From Dichomitus squalens LYAD-421 SS1 (taxonomy: Eukaryota; Basidiomycota; Agaricomycetes; Polyporales; Polyporaceae): DNA of 64,000 nucleotides. Below the pieces are notes generated by a model. The model was not told the origin of the DNA, searched no databases, and worked only from the letters and a program-made list of their open reading frames with translations. The stretch is taken from contig NW_006766888.1 in the NCBI RefSeq assembly GCF_000275845.1, forward strand, positions 580,622 to 644,621, read 5' to 3'. The position numbers and the translations under genes are program-made. Below are positions 45,560-56,477 of this stretch, piece by piece. Positions within the stretch are counted from its first letter, which is position 1, and the number at the start of each line of letters is the position of its first letter.

Positions 45560-48500
45560 GTAGATCGCCCACGCGTCGAGCGGACGTCTGATTTGGCAGC
45601 AGCAGGTAGATGATAGAGTTAGCCGAGCACTGGACACAGCCGTCTGGGGGAGAAGCTGGGTATGTCGTGTGATGGAGAGGGTCTGGTGCTCACTGTGAGT
45701 GTCGGGAGCAGGTGCGAGTCGGCGCTGGGACTGCCCTACTGAGAACGCCCACGTGACAGTAAACAAGCCCGGGCGCGTTGTTTGGCCCTGCGTCTCTGGG
45801 CTGCGTCTCCCGCGAGCCGCCTCTGTTTGCGCCATCGCTGCCTTCTCTGTTTGCTCATCATCTGCGGCGGCGACCGCGACTCTCCCTGCGATGTCCACAC
45901 TGGCCACCGCCACTACACCGCGCAAACCGGAATCCCAAAGAAGCCCCTTGTCCTCGAGGCCGCCTCTTCTCTCATCTGCTGCCCACTTTGGTGACAGCAT
46001 CCTCCCTTTGGGCTCTGATGATACGCATTCCCTTGCTTTCCGTCTTTATGGCCCCGCCTCGTTTCTGCTCAGACAGGTTCCCCACAAGATCCATCCAGAT
46101 TAATTGGCTAACGGTAGCCTCTCCGTCCGTCCATCGTGAATCCCGCTCGGATCCAGGCGCATACACCTTGTCTCCTCTTCCACCCACCCACCGCGCCGAT
46201 CAATTGGTCATTTGGCGCGTGTGGAACGCATGGATCGTCCGTCCCCAATAACGTGTCGACGGCGTATTGTATTTTCCCCTGTCTATATGCTGCCTTGTGG
46301 TTCTCCTTGGGCTCATATGCGACATCGCCTCGTGGTGCCCTTCACCCAGATGCGCTCTGCCAATGCCTCACGTCAATCTCACGGTATCTGATTGACGAAT
46401 TCTATACCGATGTGACACGCTGGGCGTTCTGTCTAGAATGCCCTGCACATACACGGTGCGCGGCCTTTCTCTTGCTTATTAATCACATTTGTGTCCAGTG
46501 AGAATTGACGTGCCGCCGTATTGGCCCGGGACAGTTGGCGGCCTCCGTCCGCAGTCCCATGAGAGCGGTCGAGTGGATTGGCTTGCTATTCAGTTGACTC
46601 GTACCAGTGAGAGCGTTTTACGGATGGGGTGTTCATTTTCTCTTCTCTTCACAGTGCTATGTTTGTTAACGCGAACAATATAAATGTTTCGAGGGACCTC
46701 ACGCAATGGCCTTCGGTGCGTAATGGTGTGGTCAGTGGAAGGCCCCCCCCCCTCAATGCCTGTCCAATCATAGTGGCTATACGCCATGAAGGGGCCGCGT
46801 CTCGGGCCGCTCAATACTATCACGTTCACGGGCTATTTGAAGAGCATAATCTCATGAATTACTCCAAGTAGAACTTGCCACGCATGGAAGGATAAGTTTC
46901 TATCAGTGAACAGCCTCTTCTGACGACTGATTGTAACTAGACCCCTGTATCAGGTGAGAATATCTACTGCGGTCCCCCGGTTCCGCAATAAATTCACTTC
47001 GCTGACCACCCTGCAAATTACGCATAGCGACTTGCGCGCACATGACATCATGGTGTCACTTGTCGCAACGGCTATTTTGCGAAGAGTAGTGAGCGGAGCT
47101 AAGGTGACGTCCTGCATTCTGAGCCTTGCCGCTGAGCCTCAGATGCTGTCCGCAGATTGATTGGCCCTGCACTCGTCAAAAGCGCCTGCCTCAACGCTAG
47201 AAGTGCAAAGGGCGCGCCGAGATGGATATCTTCGTATGCAGTTGTGGCTCCTTCCAGCTACTGATTGCTACATATGAAATGCGGACGTTTTGTGGTATAA
47301 GAGTCTTCGGATTCCCAGCTACGCTGCATTACGGGCGATCCCGCGGACGGTGCGAATGCGCCTTATGCTCCGTTGACCCCAGGTCGACCAAGCGAGTAAG
47401 CAAACATCTGTCCCTCATGCGGATCACAGCATTGTCACAATCTGGCAGGACGCATGCACACGCACTTCGCCGATACAGCTTCTATGGTCATTACACAAAC
47501 TTCTATCCCACTCACCGAAGCATATGGCTATTACACGCTCCATAGGTGTGTGCAATGCGACGTGCACAGCGTCGCGTTCATTTGACGGGGGTGGCTGCAG
47601 TGAGTAAAATGACTTCGTTGTACCCAGAGCCTCGCTGACAGAGCTCACTGCGGCGTGCCTCCTTGAGGCCCGGGCACGGTAACAGTTGTCGGCGCTCTGC
47701 GGGCACAGCTAGATAAGGTTGTAAACCCGCGACGATGCAGCTTATCAGAAGGCTCTAATGTGATCCCTTTGGCAGTAAGCACTGGCATACCGACATGACG
47801 GCAGGCCGAAGCCGCGTAGCAAATTGACCCTGGGAATGTGTCTTCAGACGTAAACCCTGCGACAGCTCCGGGCGTCGTTGTACTCCCTTTTGGCTATGCC
47901 CGGTCGTGCCGACGGGACCGACCCGTCCTACCTGTGCAAAGCGTCAATGAAAAGTTCTCGTAATGAGGCGTAAGAAGGTACGAGGCTTTTGGCGATGTGC
48001 TGAGTCTGGGTGTCGGATAGTACAAGGATGGGTTGCAGTCCACTCTGGCTGGACGGCGACCGAACATCCCATGGCAGGCGGATGAACACCACCAACCTGT
48101 CCGCGTTTTACTGGAATCCTGGCAGCCCTGGACATTATGATATGATGATCCGCCCTTCGGAGCTTGTATACGGCGCATTCCATATTGTTGGTGTCATGAC
48201 ACACCACCGCCGGGAGTGGCATTGCACGAAGCGCACAAGCTCGCTCGTTGCACGACGCCCAATCAGGTGTTGCATCGTTTCGCAACATCAGTCGGCATGG
48301 GTAGCGAGAGCGCAACCCGCTGACCGCTATATACTCGCATCGTTTGGTGTTATACCGAAGCGACCGATTTGCTATCGTCAAGATTTTGACTAGACGATAG
48401 GCTACGAAACCTCTCCGAGGCCCGCTCTCGTCGGACAGCTCAGATGGTTGCGGTGTCAGCTCAGGCCTTGATGTCTCTGATGCCGCTGCCTGAGCGCGTG

Positions 48501-49698
48501 CAAGAGACGTCTCGCTCGGAAACCTCTCCTTTGATTCTCCCCCATGCATCGGCGTGGGTGAGCGTATCCTGTCGAAACTGGTTCTGGCCACCTCCCACAG
48601 GCGGTCCCTAGCCGATGCATGGGGTGGCTGCTCTGGATATCTGTCTCGTCGTCCGTGCCTGGGGCGAAACTTGCGCCAAGTCGCGCGCTCGTGGGTGCGC
48701 ACCATGCATCCCTGAGCGTTAAGACGTCGCCGGAATGGAGCCGAAGTGCGGCCGGAGCCGGGCCAGTCGCTCGGCGGAGAGGAAGGACTTGCCATGTCCG
48801 TTGCAAAATTGTCGTGCGTCCTGTCACGTCCATGTCCGGTTGTGCGGCGACCCCCGGAAGGCACGACATAATGTAACCCTGACGGCACGCGGATGGTCTT
48901 GAGGCGATATTGCCCCTCAACCTCCTACAAGTCAAACTCTCGCGAGCTTCGTGTTGATCACAGACCATTCATGTGGGTCGGTTTGACTTGCGAAGATGGC
49001 AGCGCGCTGGGGATGCATTAAGAAGCGAGGCTGAGAACTTTGACGTCGGAGCGTGCCGAGCATGTGAGTTCGAGTGACCTTTCGTCCCCACGGGCCTATG
49101 AGCCTGCCGAGATCAGACGAAAGGACGTCAGGGTTCCCAATCAGCCCCGTGGCGTCTCGCTGCGTCAAACATTCGGGACGCACGCAAAGACTGACGGACC
49201 TCGCCTTCCTTTGCAGGTCGCACCAGATCTGGCCCGATCCGTAGTATCTCAGGCTGTTTGTTACTGAGATGGCGTTGCCCAGCCCTTGAAGCGGTTCCAT
49301 TAGAACAGAGGTCCGTTCCCGGAAGCACGCATGGCACTGAGAAACTCAGATCATCCACTCGCATAGCGCGCTACCCGATTTATTGACGGCCCACCCAGCA
49401 TACTGCGGGTTCGGAGTGGCCGATAACGATCCGTTCACTCAAAGTCATGTCCGAGCACATATCTCCAGATTGACATTTCCCTCACATTACGCGACGCGAC
49501 GCGCGGAGAACTTTCCGGCCACCCTCATGAGAAGTCCGCCCGAATACTTAAGGAGATGGCTGGAGCACATTGGGAGCAGGTCCTCAGTCCACTTTTCCAT
49601 CTGCGACGCTTCCCGGCTCCTCTCGATCGTCTGCCAGCTCTCAACCTCTTCTCCTCTTTTCTACAACGCGATCTACGTCTTCTCAACTGCGGCGGTCA
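45560..49698. other. 4.1-kb gene-poor region
   Basis: No gene, tRNA or transposase could be recognised. Two overlapping minus-strand open frames (47944-48888, 314 codons; 48456-48968, 170 codons) occur near 48 kb, but neither shows a domain or a codon pattern I trust. The last 300 bp before 49699 are likely the promoter and leader of the desaturase. Confidence 0.45.
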
Positions 49699-52029
49699 TG
49701 TTCAAGAACGGTCCCGAGTACGAAGAGCGGTTAGTGCTCCCACACTCCGCGCACCCCGACCTGCGGCGCGTGGTCCCTCGTCGTGTTGTCCTCCCCGACG
49801 ACATAGGACACGACCCCGCCGCCGTCGGACCTGCACAGATGACGATGCTGACGCGTGGATTAGGCTCGCCCGTCCCTTCGTTCCACCCACGGTCACGCTG
49901 AAGCAGATCCATGATGCCGTTCCTAAGCATCTTCTACAAAAGGATCCACTCCGGTCCACCGGCTACGTGGTCCGGGACGTCTTCTTTTGCGCGCTTTTCT
50001 TTGCGTTCGGCGCAGCAATCGAGCCCCTGGTCTCAAGCAACTTCCTGGGCTTCGTCCCCTTGACGTCTCCGTGGCAAGCCACGCTCGCCCGAAGCCTCTT
50101 GTGGTTGACGTATTGGTGGTGGCAAGGCATTGCCTTCACGTCCTTCTTCTGCATTGGTAAGGCAATCTAGCAGCTCATCGTAGTGCACGTCAAGGCGCTG
50201 ACCATGTGGACGTCCGTGCATCCTCGTTCCCCACAGCGCATGAAGTAAGTGGTCCCCAATGCAGTTATAGGCAGGCACGGGAAGGAGGGATGCTCATTGT
50301 GCCTCCCCCAGCTCGGGCACGGAACCATGTACAAATCGTGGTGGGCTAACAATATCCTGGGCTTCTTGCTCGATACGGTGCGTGGTCTCCCTAACGTGAC
50401 TGTGGGACGCTCGTATCCCACGCTCGCGAACCCTGTACTGATTGTCATGGCGAGAGCAGTTTGTCTTGGCGCCCTTCTTCGCTTGGAAAGTCAGTCACAA
50501 TGCCCACCACGTGCGTTTTACGTCCTTCTGTTGCCCTCCACCTCGAAATTTGCGTATTTGACACACGGTGTATCCTTCCACAGAAAGCGGTGAACTCTAT
50601 CGAGCGCGACGAGAACTACGTCCCGCACTTGCGCAGCCATTACAACCTTCCACCTAAGGAACGGGCCACGACAGCCGATTACGCCGAGGTGTTTGAGGAG
50701 ACCCCTTTATTCACTGCCGTGCGGATGTTCGTTATGCAAGCGATGTGAGTACTTCGATGGCTTGCGCCGGTCACGGCTTGCGGCCACGAGGGCTTTTGCT
50801 GACGTTCAATGTGTTGCAGGGGCTGGTGGTTGTATCTCAGGTACGCCCTGCGTAACTCAAACACGTTTTAATGTGAGAAGTGCTGACGCATCTGGCTTCT
50901 CGTGTGACTGTCCGACAGCTGCAACAAGCTTGGGGCAAAAATGTATCCGAAGGGCACCAACCACTTCTCCCCCTACTCGCCCTTGTTCAAGGACGGACAA
51001 AGTTTGTGCATTTGTCTCAACGCAGCAGAAGCGTTGTACTGAATAAGCTTGGAAACAGGGCTGAGCATATTTATCTCGGACGTTGGGCTAATCGGCATGA
51101 TGTCCCTGCTGTATCTTTTTGGACAAGCCTATGGCTGGAAGGCGCTCGTTGCCTACTATGTCATTCCCTATATCGTAAGTGCCACACCGTCACATTCTCA
51201 GTGCTAGTTCTTATGGAGTTTTTTTGATAGTTATGCAACCATTGGTATGATATCTGCCATCCTGATTCTGCATAGCGTAATTTACGAATTTTGGACTTTG
51301 ATGTGCCCTTCAGGATCGGTATGTCGAATCGCGTTCCACTCGGAGTCAGGGTCAAGAGAGCTATGCTGATGCTTTTCGCAGTGATGGTCACCTTCCTCCA
51401 CCATTCTGACCCGACCATTCCGCACTTCCGTAAGGAGGAGTGGTCCTTCCTTAGGGGTGCTGCTTCCACTGTTGACCGTCCCACGCTTGGCTGGATCGGC
51501 CGCTTCTTCTTCCACAACGTACGTCTGTGCCGTCTTCTGAGCACAGTTGTAGGGAAGACTAAGGCTCCACTTGTTTTGTCATGTAGGTTGCACATGATCA
51601 CGTCGCACACCACTTCTTCTCGCACATTCCGTTCTGTAGGTTCTGTGGCTCGATTTCCTCCGGATAAACGCTTACCTGTCTGCCCGAACAGATCATCAGC
51701 CAGCAGTCACAGATGCAATCAAAGCTGTCCTGAGAGAGAACTACAACTACGATTCTACGGTACGCTTGAGGGCTTGCGAGAGGGTACACTTCAAGCACTG
51801 ACTAATTGTTTCCTGACAGAACACTTTTTACGCCCTGTACCGATCATTCACGGAGTGCGTTTTCATTGAGGACGAGGGCTCGATCGTGTTCTATAAGAAC
51901 AAAAACGGCGTAGCGGCCCGTCATGTTGCCGAGGATGCAATTACAGCCATCAAAAAGGAAGGCTGGACGCAAGAAGACCAGGACAAGTTGGCCGAGGGTG
52001 CCCTCTCGGACTCCACGAGGTCAGAGTGA
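49699..52029 (+). CDS. Delta-12 (oleate) fatty acid desaturase
   Basis: ER membrane enzyme making linoleate from oleate. Fifteen exons join in frame to 437 residues. The N-terminus MFKNGPEYEER splices to LARPFVPPTVTLKQIHDAVP. All three His boxes are present: HELGH (built from exon 50156, an 8-nt exon at 50237-50244 and the exon at 50312), SHNAHH (50460-50510) and VAHHFFSHIPF (51587-51635). Further exons are 50584-50744, 50820-50840, 50919-51001, 51059-51174, a 14-nt exon 51231-51244, a 5-nt exon 51314-51318, 51382-51518, 51692-51759 and 51820-52029. The last reads NTFYALYRSFTECVFIEDEG. NHWIVMVTFLHHSDP arises only with the micro-exons. Length and motifs are normal for the family. An omega-3 enzyme is a less likely alternative. 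Confidence 0.9.
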
Positions 52030-52781
52030 TTGATGTAGGGCGTGGATAGGGCTGCGCGGGGCGCTACAAAAATAGACTCACCACTAATGAAACCTTCATA
52101 GACTTTGACTGTATTTATTACTTTGTATCCAGCAGCAATGTGTAATACCTAGACATTCAATCAGTCATCCCTCTGAGTCCGATGAGCGGTGAGACAGTCG
52201 TTTGCGGTCCGTGCGTGGTGCCCGAAGACGCCACGACCAGCACTGCCACCGCGTGGACGGCCGGCGGCATCGCTGAACGCAATCGTCCCGTTGGTCCTCG
52301 TCAGATGACAACAGCCTCCGAAGCAGTCGACGTGTGTGATGTTCGTTTAGTACAGGTGACGTTCGAGACTCTTTCAACCGTGCCTAAAGAACATGATTTT
52401 CTGTCGCCAGGTGAGACTTTTGTGTCCATCCGGGAATCGCTTTCAAGATCATGAGGTTGATCCGCCACTTCGCCATCCAGACCGCGGCCCGCGAACGCCA
52501 AAGAAGAACTTGTGAGTTCGAAAAATCGTCACGAGTGTGCGGTGTCCGCCACTCGGTGGCCCAGGAGCATATGCAGTTGCATCCCTCAATACGTCACATA
52601 CTCAGTTCTGCTCCATAATTCCGCCGGGATCAGCATCGTCCGCTTCTCAGTTGATTCAACTTGGCCCTCCCGAAGCTTTTCCTAACGGGCCGCTCATGGT
52701 ATAAATGTCAGCGTGCAGTTGGTGTGGTGCTCGCCAGAGCGGACGCGGACCCTAGCCTGTTTCTGAACCAAGTTGAACGGG
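52030..52781. other. Intergenic region, promoter of the GH51 gene
   Basis: 752 bp between two plus-strand genes. No gene recognised. A TATA box lies at 52700. Confidence 0.5.
52700..52706 (+). promoter_or_regulatory. TATA box of the GH51 gene
   Basis: Reads TATAAAT, about 76 bp before the start codon of the arabinofuranosidase, suitable for a regulated carbohydrate-active enzyme gene. Confidence 0.45.
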
Positions 52782-55700
52782 ATGAGAGTCGAACTTCATA
52801 GCACCTTCCTACTCGCCTGCTTAGCGGTACGGTCCGCAGCCGTCACTGTGACGGTCAGCAAGACAGCAAGCCATTCCGTTCCGTCTACTCTGTGTAAGCA
52901 GGTCCCCTGCTGAAAGTGTTGGCTATGTTCCTCTGACTACTTGCTTCTACAGATGGACAAATGTTTGAAGTAAGGGCGCTGTTCGTTGTGATTCGTGCCC
53001 TCGGATGCTGACAACTTTGCATGTATGGCGTCTTCAGGATATCAATGTGAGTGTCATCTATCCCCTGCGAAAGCTTCTCACGATATCTTGCTGAGCGGGC
53101 TGGATTAGCATGTACGTTACTTCGCTCGGTATCTCCAGTACGCGACATGAATAACGAATAACGAATGACTCTCGCTGCGATCGGGCAGAGCGGGGACGGT
53201 GGTCTCTATGCAGAATGTGCGTTTCTTCAATTGCTGTAAGGTCTCATGCATTGGACTCACGAGACTTCGGTCAACAACAGTACTGCAGAACAGGGCTTTC
53301 CAACAGGTGACGCCAAGTAATATTTCAGGAAATCGCCCTCAAAATAAATGTCGCCTCTGATCATGGTCCCTCAGACACCACGGCGGCTTTGAACGCGTGG
53401 CGCCCCCTCGGCGATGCACAGCTGACTGTCATCGCTGATACAAAACCGGTTTCCAATGCTCTGCCAAACTCCCTGCAACTCATTGTTCCGAGTGGCTCAA
53501 CTGGCTCTGTCGGTTTCACCAACGAAGGCTTCTGGGGTATGATATCGTTCTTCCACGTCACGTTCATGCGGCTGAGTGATTGGCAAACCTTGATTTAGGA
53601 ATCAAGGTCGATTCATCCTGGACATACAAAGCGTCTTTCTACTACCGCTTCCCGGCGTCCTCGTCCTTTTCCGGGCCGCTGACGGTGGGCCTGCGCACTA
53701 ACGCTGGGACGGTCCTTGCACAAGCGACTGCTCAAATCCGCAGAACAACGAGCTGGCAGCAGATAACCCTCGATCTCAAGCCGACATCTTCTGCTCCCGA
53801 CATCAACAATAGCTTCTTCATTTCGGTAGATGGCCCCAAGGCTGCGGGTCAAACTATTCACTTCGCCATGCTCTCCCTCTTCCCTCCGACCTTCAAGAAC
53901 AGACCGAATGGGTTGCGCATTGACATTGCTGAGGTCTGTGTAGTGCTTGACGCGATCAGTGACAAAGCATTCATTCAGCGCTCGATAGACTCTGGCTGAA
54001 ATGGGTCCGGCCTTCTTCCGATTCCCGGGCGGGAACAACCTGGTACGTCCTCTTATCGCGCCTATTCTGACGTATTCGGGAATAAGCTCACGCTTGTAAT
54101 GTAGGAGGTAAACTTGTCATCATACAAAACGGCTGGTCCAAACGCGTGTTATATTTTCTATGTAGGGTCAAACCCCGGCAACGAGGTGGCAGTGGAATGC
54201 TACCGTCGGGTCTTTACTCGATCGTCCTGGGCGTGTCGGCGACTGGGGCTATGTGAACACGGAGTAAGCGACACATTCACACGGGTCAACGTTTCTGTCG
54301 CACTCAATATCCGCCGAATCTCGTGCGCAGCGGTCTCGGCCTTCTTGAGTTTCTGCAGTTTTTCGAAGACGTAGGGATGGAACCTATCATGGCCGTCTGG
54401 TCAGGCGAGTATATCTTCCGACGTAACACTATTTCAAGCCCGAGCTCACGCGTGCGTCTCGCCCGCCGTACCAGGTTATGCGCTCGGAGATACTAGTGAG
54501 CCTGAGAGCGCCCTTGCACCCTTCATTCAGCAGGCCAAGGACCAGGTGAGTGCTTCTTCCCGCGGGCACCGGCAAAGTCGGACAGCCTGACCCGTGCATC
54601 CCGCGGCGTGCCTTACTGTCCTGCAGATCAATTTCGTCATCGGTGACCCTGCAAAGAGCGCACCAGGTATTGTGTTTGTCTTGAACTACATTCTTATTTG
54701 ACGTTTACAAACGGTGATGGTGATTCAGCGGCCCTGCGAGCTTCGTTGGGACACCCAGAGCCATTTAATCTGCGGTTTGTGGAGGTTGGAAACGAGGTGG
54801 GTTCTATCGCCTATCAGAACGGCGCAGATCATCGCCTCCGTAAATAGACAAGCTGATGTTTGTTTCTCCATAGGACTTCATTGGCTCAGCCCCTTCGACG
54901 TGAGTGCATCCATCTTGCCCTAGATGAGATCGACCATTGAGTTGAAATCGCTAAAGATACCCGTACCGTTGGCGCGACTTCTTTGGGAATTTGAGTGCCG
55001 AGTTCCCTAACCTCCGTACGTTCTCTTCCATTCTTTGCGGTACCACCGCAGTCTGATGCCCACACCCGCTGTAGGGTTCATTGCGACCTCGGATGTGGGG
55101 AGCCCAGTTCTCTCCCCCGCTCCGCCGTCATATGATGTCCACGTCTATCAGACGCCGAGTGAGAGTCTAGAAGCGACTTTGCATGCTCTCAGGGTCTGAT
55201 CTCCCCGTGTCCCAGCTTGGTTCTACCAAAACGCGTTTTATTACGACTCGTTTGAGGTGAGTGAACGTCGTGAATCAGCAACACGTGTAAACTCAATATG
55301 GCTCCAGCGCGACGGTACCACCTACTTTGAGGTTTGCTGTTGGAGGGTATTCCCTTGACCTTCCGACGCTGATCCCGCTTCAGGGGGAGTACGCTGCAAT
55401 TTCTACCAACGCGAACGACATATTTGGCACACCTGCCGACGGGCGCCTGTCATGGCCAACAGTACAGAGCAAGCAGCTTCCCACAAGTGAGACAATGCAC
55501 GAATCTGATCATGAACATACCAGGCTCTTCCGGAGAAGCTGCATTCATGACTGGATTGGAGAGAAACAGCGATATCGTGTTCGCGGCCTCCTATGCGCCT
55601 TTGTTGCAGGTGAGGCAATGCCTTAATCCTGTACGATAGCCAATGCTTACTAGTCGTGCAGCATGTCAATTCTACGCAATGGGTACGTCTCCGCGGTGAT

Positions 55701-56324
55701 TCTGGCAGATATCCTTGAGTTAAGTTCGATGAATAGACGCCAGACCTGATCTCCTTTGAGTACGTGTCACGCTTTATGGCAAATTTGGCATATCTTGTTA
55801 ACCTATGCGGTTGCAGTGCTGGATCAGTGATCAAGTCCACGAGCTTCTATGTACAGAAGGCAAGTCGTGCAAGCAGCCTATTCTTGTCTACGCAGCTCAT
55901 TCATGGTGCTCGAATTAGCTGTTCGCGACCAATCGGGGTGATCAGTACCTCCCAAGCACGCTGCCGACGAACGGTGGCACATTGCACTGGAGTGTCACCC
56001 GCTCGTCAAGTTCCGGCGAAACTTTCATCAAAGTAGGTTACTCAGCCCCTTGAATCGGTCCTGTTTCGCTGCAGATTGACACAACACTAACAGGTCGCTA
56101 ACGCTGGCAATGCATCTGCGAGTATCACATTCGACCTGAGCCAGTTCAGTACGGTGGCCAGCTCGGGAACTCTGCAGCTCCTGACTGGTCCAGAGACGGC
56201 GAGCAACACGCCTGAAGCGCCACAGACCATCTTGCCCAAGACAAGCGCGATCTCCACGGGCAAGTCGTTCACATATAATGCTTCTGCGTTCAGTGTCAGC
56301 GTCATTATGACCACGACACATTGA
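52782..56324 (+). CDS. Alpha-L-arabinofuranosidase, glycoside hydrolase family 51
   Basis: Secreted enzyme that removes arabinose side chains from arabinoxylan and arabinan. The start at 52782 gives a signal peptide (MRVELHSTFLLACLAVRSAA). Twenty-seven exons join in frame to 654 residues. Landmarks in order: LYGQMFEDINHSGDGGLYAE, LLQNRAFQQVTPNTTAALNA, FFRFPGGNNLEGQTPATRWQ, GDWGYVNTDGLGLLEFLQFF, MAVWSGYALGD, FVEVGNEDFIG (catalytic acid/base Glu), FYQNAFYYDSFE, RDGTTYFEGEYAAIS (nucleophile Glu) and SSSGEAAFMTGLERNSDIV. The C-terminal beta domain reads VANAGNASASITFDLSQ. Two 3-nt exons (53109-53111 CAT; 54105-54107 GAG) and two GC-AG introns (54405 and 55860 donors) are required. The stop is at 56322-56324. 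It converges on the tRNase Z gene. Confidence 0.93.
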
Positions 56325-56477
56325 ACGCTCCGACGGGGAGGCGATCCCGGTTCCTTGACTGCGTATGGCCGTTGGAGAGTATAGGACGCACGGAGGTGTG
56401 GGAAGAATATGTGATGAACGATGGGCAACGTTTGCGCTGAATTAGGCGATCTGTAAGCAATAGTGATGTCCGAGTAT

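Noticed and set aside
45560..46000. N-terminal extension of the 154-aa conserved protein
   Set aside because: The open frame continues upstream, but the sequence is low in conserved features and the ATG at 45559 directly precedes the conserved part.
47944..48968. 314- and 170-codon overlapping minus-strand frames
   Set aside because: Neither frame shows a domain, and both are open in the same stretch, so no coding frame can be chosen.
51291..51518. Desaturase exon beginning at 51314 and running through to 51518
   Set aside because: It would keep the frame but insert about 21 residues between NHW and VMVTFLHH; the 5-nt exon model restores the family spacing.
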